The notes: a model not told the origin generated them from the sequence alone. Shown: positions 24,105 to 36,800, counted from the stretch's first letter. The stretch: DNA of 64,000 bases from Mya arenaria (GCF_026914265.1 NC_069129.1:26333650-26397649), one strand, 5' to 3'. Made by a program: numbers and translations.

Positions 24105-25000
24105 GCCTGTGCTTGGCCTTGGCCCACTGTGTCACCATCTGCTCGACCCAAGTCTCCATAAAGTTGGTGAAGGTGGGGCCGTCCATAGACACATGTAAGA
24201 TGGCGTTCAACGTTTCATTCTGTAGTCTGTCACGTTGTGCCGTTTTAACACCCTTCAAGGCCGAGAACCCTCGTTCGACAACAGAAGAAGCAGGCCAACA
24301 GTAGCTTATAAACCTAGGTTAGGCATGGCACCCCGCAACGTTCGGCCACCTTCTGCATCAGGACTGTTGTGGTTGCCTGGCGTAGTGTCGTGTCCTGCGT
24401 AATGATGTTTTTCAGCACTCGGTACTAAGAGACGGCTGCACTGGCATCTGGAAGAACGCAGGTAAATCGGTCCGCCAGCATCTGTAAATAGCAATGTCAG
24501 ATATGATTCTTATATTTGAATATTGAACTACACATGTCATGTTTCAATACAGTAATTATTAAGAGAATATTAGCAAAAAAAAATCTTAGAATTTTTGAAA
24601 CACAATTGCTATGTATTTTCATATCACTTCCGTAGTGACAATAACTTCCGTTGTGAATAACAGTCTGCTTTATTACCTTCGTCTGTGCAATGGTCATTTA
24701 ACTCTGCTTGGTCGTCGGCTGGCACGGTAGTAGGGTTGAATGCGCAGAATGTTTCTGACATGGGGATGTGTGGAAATTGCTTCTCCGGCGTCAATGAACT
24801 TGTCGTATACTTGCTCCTTGAAGTCAATGACTTCACACGGCTTTTGGCGGCTCAATCGGAACGACTGCTCGGTGAGATGGTCAATGGTCTGGGGAAGATG
24901 CTGGAGGTTCTGCCCAGGGTGCTCCTTCATTGAACGGACTGTTATGATAGCACCATTCACCAATGTACCGACCGCGTTGTATACCGCGTCCCTCATCTGA
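24105..25000 (-). pseudogene. hAT-family transposase, 3' part, broken
   Basis: The minus strand at 24105-24305 encodes a PASSVVERGFSALKGVKT block followed by QRDRLQNETLNAIL and a TAG stop after AKHRLLV, the classic C-terminal hAT dimerisation domain (ERGFS-KT-R-RL-L). Upstream, 24306-24490 reads LKNIITQDTTLRQATTTVL in another frame, with a TAG within it. The exon at about 24680-24998 (acceptor TCACTTCAG) reads MRDAVYNAVGTLVNGAI and later switches frame near 24790. At least one stop and two frame changes make this a dead copy. The host-domesticated alternative is unlikely given the breaks. Confidence 0.75.
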
Positions 25001-26180
25001 AGTGATGCAAAACACAAAATGCAAAAAGGAAAGTATCCAGTGACATGTTGGGACGTTGTATATATATATTCGGATATCAATCATGTGCACGAGCAATCGT
25101 TTTATATGCACGCCAATTTGTGTCATTCAAGAAAAAATGTTGAAGCTGTCTTAGTTTCATAGAATGTTCGAAAAATATGGAGCTATATGTATTTTATGAT
25201 ACTGTTATTTCTTGTAAATACCTACAGTGCAAGTGACAGATTTGCCAAGACTGGCAACACTCAGACATCATTCGGAGAACCGCCATGGATCTGTAATGCT
25301 GCATTAACACTGCCAACCCTTGTGTCACGGCGTCCCATCTTTCTATCGCCTCGGGTTCTAGACAACAAAGCGATCACGCTGGTAATAATTTAACGCTTTT
25401 ATGGGGGTTATTATCGGCACTAACAATTGTACCAAGTTCCTAAGGTCTAGTCTTAGAAAGCTGTAAATGTTTAAGTAGTTAAGTGGACAACTTGGTAAAT
25501 GGTGATTTATTAATGATAAAAAATGAAATTGAGAAGCATCACATTAAAGCCCGATTTTTCAATTTGACTATGGCGGGTTTTTAAAAAGCGTGTTGAAAGT
25601 AATTACAATTTGCTTTTTTCCTACCATTTATTGTTTGGAACAGAACTATATGTAAAAAGTGGATATGAATTGAAATATTCCGACCAAAAGTCATGAAAAT
25701 AGGATAAAAACGTTAGAAAATGAAACGAAAGGAATCAATGAAATTCATGATAACATCTCACCGGATGTGATGTCAAAATTTAAAAGAAAGCAAATTTCAC
25801 TAAAATTATAGTGGCTATGTAGCAATTCTTGCATGAAGAAAAGGCATTGACAATACTTGTGGAAATTGCAATTGCAATTGTCTATTAAATGACAACTACA
25901 ACCTGTCCTGTTTGTCTCCCCCCACCCCCCTGAGCGCCATGTTGGCGAGAATATTCGAACAATTGAATGAAATATGCATCGAAATGACTGTTGATTTGGC
26001 ATTGACATTAGGTGCCTTTGAGACAGTTTTAAGATTATGACCATTCAAAGTGTGAGGGCAGTATGTACAGTTTTCAATCATGTTCAGATGATGACATATA
26101 TTTGCAGATAAACATGTATCCTCTTAGCAGCAGGAAATAAGTAAATTTGAGGTAACTTCAATGACCATGTGTTGTAAACT
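25001..26180. other. Intergenic, no supported gene
   Basis: A plus-strand open stretch at 25187-25393 sits between AG at 25226 and a GTAATA, but resembles nothing I know. It may be antisense debris of the neighbouring transposon. The remainder is AT-rich. Confidence 0.4.
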
Positions 26181-26250
26181 TGACCTTTGATCTCAAAATC
26201 CTTAGAGTCATCTAAAGCTTCTGTTCAACCCCATAAGCTCTTCTGGCCTT

Positions 26251-26319
26251 TGGCCTCTGGTTTCGAACCGGGGTCCCCAAAATTGCAGTCCAGTGTTGTA
26301 TCCATTGTGCTACGAAGGC
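26251..26319 (-). repeat. tRNA-like sequence, probably a SINE head
   Basis: On the minus strand it begins GCCTTCGTAGCACAATGGAT (A-box-like) and has a B-box-like GGTTCGAAACC, ending AGAGGCCA, whose AGAGGC partly pairs with the 5' GCCTTC. The T-stem and anticodon stem carry mismatches, so a functional tRNA is unlikely. No isotype is assigned. Confidence 0.45.
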
Positions 26320-26824
26320 TTACCCTTAACGGTTGGAATATTTCAGCTATATACATAACTTGGGAATATCACGTGATAACATCGACTAGCCAATCACACA
26401 TAAGTAAAATATTCTACTAGGTAGACATACCTAGTAATCTTTTTTAATGGAAAAATACCAAAAAACTGCGAAGTTTCAATGCATTTTACACATCGATACC
26501 AAGTTTATGTCAGTTTTCGACATTTTTTTTTTTTTTTTTGCTATTTCATCATACGGAGTACAGCTCCTTTTAACCTCTCCATCAAAGCAGACAATGCTGC
26601 AGCAACACAACTGCGGTTATCAAAGTGGACACCTTTAAGCTTTGATGTTTGGTATACTCTTCATCAAAGGTGTTCAAATGGATAACCATGTGTGTACAAC
26701 AGCAATTCTGAATGATGGTGATGGTTTAGAGGATAAAGGCAGTCTTAAACTGTAAATAAACAATATCTAAAGGCAGTATTAATCCTTTGAATGATTTCAA
26801 ATATATCCCAGCACCACTTTTTAA

Positions 26825-26935
26825 GAAAAATATAGGAAAAAAATCCAAAATATAGGAAAATATAGGAAATATAGGATGTTTTGAAAAATATAGGAAATTT
26901 CTCAAAAATATAGGAAAATATAGGAATATAGGAAT
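26825..26935. repeat. ATATAGGAAA short tandem repeat
   Basis: AAATATAGGAAA and variants recur about nine times over 110 bases immediately before the CCATACACCATCC minisatellite. Confidence 0.85.
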
Positions 26936-26949
26936 TGGTCGACGGCCTG

Positions 26950-28680
26950 CAATTCTTACCATATACACATCCCCAGCCTATACACCATCCCCATCCCATT
27001 CACCATTTCCATCCAATACACAATCTTAACCTGATACAGCATCCCCACCCAATACACCATCCCCATCCAATTCACCATTTCCATCCAATACACTACCCTA
27101 ACCTCATACAGCATCCCCACTCAATACAGCATCCCCAACCCATACACTTTCCCACCCCATACACCATCCCCACCCCATACACCATCCCCAACCCATACAC
27201 CATCCCCAACCCATACACCATCCCCAACCCATACACCATCCCCAACCCATACACCATCCCCAACCCATACACCATCCCCAACCCATACACCATCCCCACC
27301 CCATACACCATCCCCAACCCATACACCATCCCCAACCCATACACCATCCCCAACCCATACACCATCCCCAACCCATACACCATCCCTACCCCATACACCA
27401 TCCCCAACCCATACACCATCCCCAACCCATACACCATCCCTACCCATACACCATCCCCAACCCATACACCATCCCCACCCCATACACCATCCCCACCCCA
27501 TACACCATCCCCAACCCATACACCATCCCCAACCCATACACCATCCCCAACCCATACACCATCCCTACCCCATACACCATCCCCAACCCATACACCATCC
27601 CCAACCCATACACCATCCCCAACCCATACACCATCCCTACCCCATACATCATCCCCACCCCATGCACCATCCCCAACCCATACACCATCCCCACCCCATG
27701 CACAATTCCCATAACATACCCACATACATCATTAGAAACCCTATACAGCATCCCTATCCAAACACCTTTCCCATCCCATACACCTTCCCCACGCTATACA
27801 CCATTCCATTACAATCCAAGATCCCCAAACATACATTATTCCAACCCCAAATACCATCCTCATCCAAAAAAAAACATTCTCATCCAATACACCTTCCCCA
27901 ACCCATACACCATCCTCATCCCATATACCTTCCTCACTAAATATAGCATTCTCACCCCACAAGCCATCCCCATACCATACACTATCCCCTCACCCATACA
28001 CCATTCCCACCAAATACACTATCCCCACCCAATCCAACATCCTTACACATACACCAACGTCATTACACCATCCTCATCACATACACCATCCTCATCCCAT
28101 ACATAATCCTTATCACATACACCATCCTCATCTCTTACACCATCCACATCACATACATCATCCTCACTCATCACATACAAATACACCATCCTCACTCCAT
28201 ACACCATTCCAATACAATCCAAGATCCCCAACCATACACCATCACAACTACAAATACCATCCTCATCCAAAACACCATTCTCACCCAATACACTATCCCC
28301 GACCCAATACAGCATCCCCACCCCATATACCATTCCCACTCAATACACTATCCCCTCACTCAATACACCATCCCCACCTCATACACCATCCCCACCTCAT
28401 ACACCATCCCCACCCCATACACCATCAATACCCAATACACCATCCCCACCCCATACACCATCCCCACCTCATACACCATCCCCACCTCATACACCATCCT
28501 CAGCCCATACACAATCCCCACCCTATACACCATCCAATCCCCACACACCATCCCCAGCTGATCCATCATCCTCACCAAATGTAGCATCCCCACCCCATCC
28601 ACCATCCTCACCATCCCAAACCTATATAATACACCATACCCACCCTATTCATCATCCCCACCCCATGCCCCTACTTTTCA
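26950..28680. repeat. Minisatellite of an 18-bp unit, about 1.7 kb
   Basis: The unit CCATACACCATCCCCAAC and close variants (CACC, TACC) repeat nearly without interruption from 27140 to 27710, with more diverged flanks to 28680. It has a strict purine/pyrimidine bias (C, A and T on the plus strand, almost no G). Because 18 is a multiple of three, it produces long meaningless open frames in several frames. Its right end lies 20 bases from the donor of the RTTN-like exon at 28699. Confidence 0.95.
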
Positions 28681-28698
28681 TCAACAAGTGGCCCTTAC

Positions 28699-28790
28699 CC
28701 CATGTCTAGCTTGTTCATCAAACAGCAACAACGCTAGGATATGAGACACCTCGTAGCATGTTCTTTCATCATTTGAAAATAGTTGCGTAA
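28699..28790 (-). pseudogene. RTTN-like exon B4
   Basis: Acceptor TTTTCCAG, donor GTAAGG. It encodes VTQLFSNDERTCYEVSHILA and LLLFDEQARHG, matching the rotatin GALFCLLLFDE block. No breaks in this exon. No following RTTN exon was found in 24-28.6 kb. Confidence 0.78.
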
Positions 28791-29157
28791 CTGGAAAACA
28801 GAAAACAAGAGTATGTATATGTTTGAATTAAACAAGAGGAATAATTCATGAAAAATTTGAACCAGTGTAATGGGTCTTCCCAAACATCTGCTCTATGTCT
28901 AGTTTTCTGTTCACACATAAACAACTCTCAAGTACAGAACCTGGTTTTGGACAATTTTGCATGGCTTAAAACTTGCGAAGCAATCATTAGGTCATTTGTG
29001 TTTTATTTTTGTTCAAACGAAAATATCATAAGGATTTCAAATTTCATTCTGACTAATTCTAGAAAATTTAACCCTTGAAAAACAAGAACAAGAGTTCCAC
29101 ATGCATGCATAAAGGCGTTTTTTACTGTCAAAAAGGGCATAAATCAACTATAATTTA

Positions 29158-30101
29158 TAGGGATGGCAACAAGTACCCGAGTACTCGAGTACTCGATCGA
29201 TCGTCCGAGTACTCGAGTACCAAATCACTACTCGAGTACTCGGATTTTTTTTAAAAAATGTATAAAAATCACCAAATACACGATTTACAGACGAAGTCAC
29301 AGAACTGGTTAGTTGCCAAGAGGACAATTTACGGTCCCTCTAATCCCCGCTGTGTACACAATAAACCCTAAAAAATTAGTTGAGAGTTGCAAACGGTCAA
29401 CAAAGGGCCCCTATTTCCAATTAGCACTGATTAGCGAAGTTTAGATAGAGAAACTTTCACCTAAATAATTCTATTGTTTACCAATTAGAGACCTTTCACC
29501 AAATAATGGACGCTAACGAGCGAACGAGTATCGACTGTTACGAGCATTGATTTCTTAATGGGCGTATTTTAACTATTTTTGCAATGATTATCACAATTGA
29601 TGTCTTAAATGAAGAATTATGAATATTAATGAGGTAAACAACAATAATACAGTACAAAGTAATTATTTTTATGTATGCTATTAATTTTCGTTCATTGTAA
29701 TTCTGATGTTCATTATAAATCTCGATTTATAATAATATCTAGACGCTCGAATAAAATCCGGGTTAAACTTCCCAGCTATTTTGTAGCTCATTTGCAGTGC
29801 ATACTAATTAATAAAATCATTAAAATGAAATGAAAAAGACAAAATTAAAAGCCTGAAACAACATTTGTTTTCCTTTTATTTAATTTTCTATTGAAGTTCA
29901 TAATGAAAGTCTAATTTAAAGATAAAAAATGACCAATAATACGACCAACGCACAATATACGTCATGAAAGATACATGTATACACAATCTTGTCTTTCCCG
30001 AAAACGAATTCATTTTTTCGGAGTAATCGAGTACCCGAGTACTCGATCGAAAGATTGTCCGAGTACTCGAGTACCAATTTTACTACTTGTTGCCATCCCT
30101 A
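29158..30101. mobile_element. Non-autonomous hAT-like element rich in CTCGAGTACTCG
   Basis: 944 bases, termini TAGGGATGGCAACAAGTA and its imperfect inverse (TACTACTTGTTGCCATCCCTA read on the plus strand in two parts), flanked by a perfect 8-bp duplication ATAATTTA at 29150-29157 and 30102-30109. Palindromic GAGTACTCGAGTACTCG clusters lie just inside both ends. No transposase. It sits in the intron between RTTN-like exons B3 and B4. Confidence 0.88.
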
Positions 30102-30269
30102 ATAATTTAAGTTACATATACATGTATACATAAAACTGGTAATAAGTATGTCATGTGAACATTTTGGATGTTTTTCGTATAACCACGCCAACAATGATGA
30201 TGACACCAACACTATTTTTGAAAAACAGACAAGCTTACAATCGACAGTAAGAAAAGTGTTACCAATAAA

Positions 30270-30548
30270 ACCTCTTACCTTGAACAAGAGTCAGGTATAA
30301 GCTAGTATCGTGTGCCAGTCTGTGTCTCAGGGAGAAGTCATTATAATGTATGCAATAAAACTGCTTACCTCTGACGAGTGTCAGGTACAAGCTAGTATCG
30401 TGTGCCAGTCTGTGTCTCAGGGAGAAGTCATTATAATGTATGAAATAAAACTGCTTACCTCTGACGAGTGTCAGGTACAAGCTGGTAGCATGTGCCAATC
30501 TGTGTCTCAGGGAGTAGCCATTAAAATGTATGCAATAAACTGCTTACC
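30270..30548 (-). repeat. 90-bp tandem duplication of an exon end and its splice donor
   Basis: Three extra copies of the 3' part of exon B3 plus the start of its intron follow the exon. Donor-type GTAAGC/GTAAGA sites sit at exon ends 30548, 30459, 30369 and 30279 (spacings 89, 90, 90). The last three copies read through in one open frame, with RLAHDTSLYLTLVRG repeated. The first junction is 1 base short and breaks the frame. Confidence 0.88.
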
Positions 30549-30668
30549 TCTGGCAAGTGTCAGGTTCAAGCTGGTATCATGTGCCAATCTGTGTCTCAGG
30601 GAGTAGTCATTATGAACTATGCTTCTCAGAATGTATAAACAACCAGGGAGGTATGCCTGCATGGCGCT
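30548..30668 (-). pseudogene. RTTN-like exon B3
   Basis: Acceptor TTTTTTCAG at 30669, donor GTAAGC at 30547. It encodes SAMQAYLPGCLYILRSIVHN and LRHRLAHDTSLNLTLAR, matching the rotatin CLVQPCLTLLRKVLCGDP region. It ends in phase 1, compatible with exon B4. Its 3' half and donor are tandemly repeated downstream (30270-30548). Confidence 0.78.
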
Positions 30669-30688
30669 CTGAAAAAATCCTTGTAATA

Positions 30689-30899
30689 CAGTCCAAACCC
30701 GCTATGTCAACGTCAGATATCTCAACTTTCCAGTTGTGACGACTTCTTTCATCGGACCCGAATTTATTCCTTCTTATTCTATATAAATTAAAACTGCTTG
30801 TGTTAAATTTTCTATCTCGATTTTTTCGCTATGTCGACCTCCTTTTTCAGCCCCTGTGGTTGAATTTCACATATTTTCTTTGTTATTTATGTCGAACTG
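30689..30899. mobile_element. Pogo/Tigger-like MITE with TA target duplication
   Basis: Starts CAGTCCAAACCCGCTATGTC and ends ATTTATGTCGAACTG, flanked by TA on both sides. Internal ATGTCGAC and ATCTCGA repeats. It lies only 20 bases upstream of the acceptor of RTTN-like exon B3, where the missing exon would be expected. Confidence 0.6.
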
Positions 30900-31189
30900 T
30901 AGATCAAGTTTTTATTGTTTTATATCAACTTGTTGTTTATTTTATTATCATTTGTCGCTACTTTTCTATTAAGAATATACAACTTATGTTATCATGTTGT
31001 CAATGAAATGATTACATAAGTTGTATAATCTTTAATATGACATTTAATATCCTTCCGGGCACTTAAGCTCATTTCCTTACAAGGGGCAAACTTGCATACA
31101 AGGGTTTAATTCACCCGTTTTGTATTTGCCTTTATCTGCAAAGGTAAATCTTGCCACATAATGTGACTATTGCTATTCTCAATACCAAC

Positions 31190-31290
31190 CTTGCAGTATA
31201 ATGGCAAGTTGGTCCACGGCAGATTTTTTTCACCCCAGGGTCAACTGTGAGGGATGTAAATATCTCATTCACCTTCTGCAACCCATCCAC
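31190..31290 (-). pseudogene. RTTN-like exon B2 with homopolymer frameshift
   Basis: Acceptor CTTTACAG, donor GTTGGT. It reads VDGLQKVNEIFTSLTVDPGV, matching the rotatin VEKVYEIFTSDDVD block. Seven A residues (31224-31230 on this strand) then shift the frame. With six, the next residues would be KKSAVDQLAIILQ, matching RKSAAEQLAVIMQ. The extra base could be a mutation or a sequencing error in the homopolymer. Confidence 0.78.
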
Positions 31291-32389
31291 CTGTAAAGCA
31301 TTACAAGACACTATAAGGATATTTATCATGAATGTAAAACATTCAACAATCCCTTTTTTAGAGACTAGCATGACAGTCAGCCTGTGAGTTCCTGGCATGT
31401 ATAATTCCAAGTCAGTTAGACTAAGAGCTATCACTGGGTGTGATTTTTTTTAATTTTTGTATGATTTTCTGTAAAATCATAATGACAAAAGAATGGCTCA
31501 CTCGATTCATTCATTCTGATTTTACCTAATATGTTTAAACTATTACAAAATAATAACAGTTATATATGCCAAACTTTATCATTATGAATCGTAAGATAAT
31601 TATGCACTGTGCTTTTTTACCAATTTAGGGCCAGTTTAGTTTGGCCACATAATTAATCTCAAAATGTATACTTTGTCATACTGTAAGTGAAAATAAAATT
31701 CCCATGTCTTTTTATTTATTTTTTAAAATTTATTTCTCAAACATTTTGACCCCATCACCTTTTTTTTGTGTGGAACAGGGAGGGGTTGACATTAACTATA
31801 TTTCGCAAGGATTCCAAAGAGGCTCCTACATATCAATAAAAGTGTCCCTTCTTGCAATCAAAGACACTGTCACTGTTACTGAAGACAAAGAAATTCAAGT
31901 TCATCTCTTATGATGCCCATTGTTATTGAGAATAATTTAACATTTCAGTATCCATTATCAAAACAATTGACAAAAATATTGACTTAAAAAAACTTTTATC
32001 CACCAAATAGGCAATCATTTGACTAATTGTTTTAATCAATTTGTACTCGGATATCCTTCTTACAGTAGTAGCATACTAATGACATTGACGAGCTATTAAA
32101 AAAACTTGCACTCTCTAATTTCGTCAATTTATTGATCAAGTTTTCAATATTGCTCTCTCAGATCAATACTTTTGACAATGTCCTATGTTGTCAATAATAA
32201 AATCCAAATCATGGATTGGATGCTTTAAAGAGACTCACTCATGTTTTGGTACCAAATTATTTCCCCTGGCAATGCATCTGAAAACACTATTTTACTCTTT
32301 AATACTCTCATTGTATAAAAACAAGAACTGTAACAGAGACAGCGCTCTCGACTATTCCGCCGCTTTTCAGTGTAAGGATTGAAAAGTTT

Positions 32390-33020
32390 TGGCGAAACAT
32401 GCATGGATCACTGTTAGATTAGATTTCAATGCAATACATGATGTGCTGAGATATTAACATTAATGTGGTTACATGGAAAATTTTAACCAGAATTTTTAAA
32501 TCTAATAAATAAAGGGCCATTATTTGCAAAATACAGTTATCTCACTTGGTTATTCAATTAGGTTGGGTGGTTGAATACCATATTTTATAAAGTCTCAATG
32601 CAATACATCACGTAGTTGCTGAGATAATATCCTGTGTGTGCTAACATGAAAGACCTTAACCAGAATTTCTAAGTCGCATAATAAAGGGGCAAAAATTATA
32701 TAACATGAAAGATAGAGTTATCTTATTTGATTAAAGAAGAAGGTTAAATGGTTGGGAGCCTGTGTGCAAAGTTTCAATGCAATACATGATGTATTCAATG
32801 AGGTTTTGCCAAAAATATGGTTACATGCAAAACCTTAACCAGAATTTCTATGTTGAATAAAAAAGGGGCCAATATTTGAATTTAATGCAAAGTAGAGTTA
32901 TCTAACTTGGTAAATTAAGTAGGCTGGATGGTTGAGTACCATTGTATAAAGTCTCAATGCAATACCTCAAGTAGTTGCTGAGATATTATCCTGTGTGTGC
33001 ATGCATGCAAAACCTTAACC
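32390..33020. repeat. Tandem repeat, about 180-200 bp, about three and a half units
   Basis: Units share TCAATGCAATACATGATG, TGCTGAGATATTATCCTGTG, AAAACCTTAACCAGAATTTC and AAAGGGGC in the same order. No coding signal. Confidence 0.75.
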
Positions 33021-33869
33021 AAGGTGTGAGGCCGACGCAGACGCTTGAGTGAGTAGTATAGCTCTCCATATTCTTTGAATAGTCGAGCGAAAAATACACT
33101 AAAAATATTACTTTTACATTTACAGTATTCTTGTCAGTTTTATTATTTTTGGAAGAGTGCTTTCTACCTCAAGTAAGTTACTTAAATCAAGAAAGAAAAT
33201 TATCCACTAAATCACAGAGGTTGCATGAAAGCTTGAGTATTTGTTTTCAAGTTCATTATTGTATTATATTTAGAGAAAACCTTAAAAATACTTGTTAAAA
33301 TATATAATTTCGAGATCTTTGACTTAAATAAAATTAAATTGAAAACATGAATCATTTTGATCATTCATGCATTAGAGCTGTAAGCATTCGATGTATAAAT
33401 CTCGGTCATACCCTAATTCTTAAATCTAGAATGTATTCCTACACTTTAAATTTGTTTCAAGGATATCAATTTACAAGGTATAATAGCCGAATGCAGTAAT
33501 TTACTGTGCTACAGATAAAATACTGCTTTTTTAAAAGCAAAATATGAGACACCTTATTATTATGACAATAATATTGAACTTTTTCTTCTTCTGCTTTAGA
33601 TTTGCATTGCTATATCAATTGATAAATCACAAATATCTTTTGGTTTATATAAGACCGATTTCATATCAGGCTTAGTTTCTTTTTCCACTAGTGTATCATT
33701 AAACTTCCTTGTTGAGAAATTATCACGCAAAGCACTATGGGATATGTATACAGTAGTCAAGGGGATAACGAGGCTTGAGATTATGATTGACATGGATATT
33801 TAAATCTTGTTGGAAATTGTGACATTTTACAGACAAATTGCACGGAATACTTAAACTTATTGGTTTAAA
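33021..33869. other. 5' flank of the TRIM-like gene
   Basis: AT-rich sequence with no exon detected. Any promoter or non-coding first exon of the TRIM-like gene would lie here. A TATATAA-like string is at about 33645, but its role is unproven. Confidence 0.35.
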
Positions 33870-36800
33870 ATGGCTTCAAAGCACACAAAGTCCTTCAAAG
33901 ACTCAATGTCAATGGCATCTGATTTGATCCATGACTTTGTCTGCTCTCCCTGTCAAGAAGACAAGCTTAATACTGAGGCCAAGTATTTCTGTGGGGACTG
34001 CTCAAAATACTATTGTGACAAGTGCCTGACTTTTCACTCCAAAATCCACAAACAGCATACTGTGTTGGGCCGTAAGGATGTGGACAAGTGGGTGGGGCAG
34101 GGTGATGCCCTCATTTCATGTGACTTTCACCCTGGTAAGGTCATTGAACTTCTGTGTGAGGACCATGCTGAGATGTGTTGCCACCTCTGTGTGTCCTTGA
34201 ATCACAGGTTAGTGATAATATTATGACTTATTTGACTGCATCTGTTTAATTGACACCAAGATTTCTTGGGATGAATAATTTAATCACTCAATGTTGACTA
34301 CTCTCATGATTTGAGAGGATACTAGAGCTATATGAACTGATCAACAACTAATTTTCAGTAAGGGTGAAAGGCCTAAAACTGTCCATTATGTCAGAGAAAG
34401 AACATACCGAGGCACGCATTTGGAAGGTTTTTTTTCCACTGACATAATGGACAGTTTGAGGTGTTTCACTAACTTAAAACAAGTTAACACAGAGGTTAAA
34501 ATCATGAATTTCATGGTGCTATTGTTAACTTATTGGACACTGTTATTTACCATTTGAAAAGATACTAATCATGCAAATCTCTTAGGCAAAGCAAAATATT
34601 TTTGCGCTAATTTACGTGTACATGTATATAAATTGTAAATAATTGTTTGGTTATCATTTAAAATAATCATTTTTAGAATACAACCTTTATTTACAGCTAA
34701 TGAAATTTCAGATCTAGGCAATCATTAAGTACTAGGCTTATGTGGATTAATCATTAAGAAATTCAACTTTTGCGGATGTTTAAAGATCAGCTTACTGCCA
34801 CTTATCCGAAACACAATCCCTGTGTCAGATTTTGCGTTGACAGTGTCAATCAATGAGGTTGTAATATAAGTCGGTAACATGACCTGAATTAAAATCTCAT
34901 GATTAAGAAGAGCTCGTTCGCAACGCTCTATATGGCTATTCTTAATCATTAAGATTTAATTAATCTAACTTTTACTGAAAATTCAACTTCTACAGACATA
35001 AAACAAGTGCAGACTGTGTTTTCATTGTTTATTATTCACGTAATACGGAAACCTTTTTGTTTGCATCCCTATAATGTTGTGAATATAGCTCTTGTAGCAA
35101 ATGTGTAACAATTGTTTCCATAAGTAAATTACTACAATTTTGACATCTCTTAGATGTTATAAAACAGCAAAGTCAATTGACACAGACGAAATAGCCCTCA
35201 AGGATATCCCCTGGTATTTGGGGATGGGGTATGACAGACACTTTTTGTGTATTAAAAATTCATATTTATTAACTGACTAAGCCATTTTGGACTGAAATTT
35301 ACAAAAAGAGGATTTTTTAAACCAATTTTTTAGTCCTTTTCATTTACTTAATTCCATCCGACAAGTCCAAATTGATCCAGACCAGCAAAATTGTCACTTT
35401 TAGAAGCCCTGTAAACAATCATCTCTTCTGAATTGACATTCTGTATGCGCTTTGATTGTGTACATAAACTTCATTCAAAGCTGAAATGTTGATTAACTTT
35501 TATCAGGTGAAATATAACAACTAAACGTTATTAAATACAAATGTAGCTTCAAAATTTATAGCTATATAGGACACTGTGTGACATATAAATGACACATAAA
35601 ACTTTTCTAGATTCTATAATGGTTAATACAGTCACACATTTACAATTATTACTTCCTTTAAAACAGGATGTGCAGAAGCATCAGCTTGATCTCAGACCTG
35701 GCTAAGGGCGTATACGAGATGGCCGATTTCAGGCTGCTTCCATCTAAGGTTGCTAAGGTAACAACAAGTCTGAACCAGGTCAGAGAGGTCAGAAAGAAGA
35801 ACCAAGTCTCCTTAAAGGCTTGTTGCAAGTACATGCTGACAAAGATCAAGGACCTGAGGAAGGCACTGAACCAGCTGCTAGATGAGCTGGAGAAGAGGAC
35901 AGTGAAACAGATGGACAGCGTCCTGGCTGACCTGGATGTCACACTACAGAAGGATATTGACTCCTGCACACATATTTATGACCAGCTCAATGCCATGATG
36001 GACACCATCCAAGCCCAGGGCAAGGACAACGAGCCAAGCTCCTACATTGGCTTCAGGAAGTGTGAAGAGAAGATGGCAAAAGCCAACAGCCTGCTCCAGG
36101 AGATGTCCACAAAACCTGAATTGACCGCCACTTTCAAGCCTGATACCAGAGTTACACAACTGCTGTCTGATATGCATTTATTAGGCAAGCTCCAAGGTAA
36201 TCAGGAAACACTGACAGGCCATCAAATGTCTGACATGAAGTCTTCTGAACAGATCAGGCCATTGCATGATATATCATGGGTTTACACAGTTAAAAACAAA
36301 TCAACCTTCAATGTGAAAATCAAGCAAGATACATTTACCTGTATTATTATGGGTATTACAGAACTTCCATCAGGAGAGATTATTCTTGTAGATAACAACA
36401 ATAACAGAGTGAAAATATTGAACAGGGAGTATAAGGTAATAGCCCAATATGATGTCCCTCAAAAGCCCCGGGACATCTGTCATGTGACTGGTAATCAGGT
36501 GGCTGTAGCAGTAGACTGTGATCATCCTGTCAGGCATGAGGTCCACTTTCTCACTGTGACAGCTGGCACCATCAAGATGACCAGGAAGTTCTCAGTTGAT
36601 CATCACTGCAGGTCCATCATGCACCATGGGAACCAGCTGTATGTGGGTTCCATGACTGCCCTGTACCTCTACACCACAGACGGCAAGCTAGTCAAGAAAA
36701 TGTATGAAGACACATCAAGAGGGATGACAGTGGCTAAATTTGCTATAAACCAAGATGGCAAGAGGATATACATCTGTGACTTTTACAATAACAAAATCAT

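Noticed and set aside
25187..25393. Possible plus-strand exon between AG and GTAATA
   Set aside because: No recognisable protein and no partner exon; it neighbours a dead transposase and may be its antisense debris.
26251..26319. Possible functional tRNA on the minus strand
   Set aside because: The acceptor ends partly pair, but the T-stem and anticodon stem have mismatches, so a tRNA-derived repeat is more likely.
26935..27725. Open frames of 259 residues (plus) and 210 residues (minus) with regular Pro-Tyr-Thr-Ile or Gly-Val-Trp-Val repeats
   Set aside because: They are produced by an 18-bp minisatellite, are open in several frames at once and have no non-repeat domain or splice support.
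35658..36177. Minus-strand frames under the TRIM-like exon
   Set aside because: Shadow frames of the 470-codon plus-strand exon, which has clear B-box, coiled-coil and propeller content.
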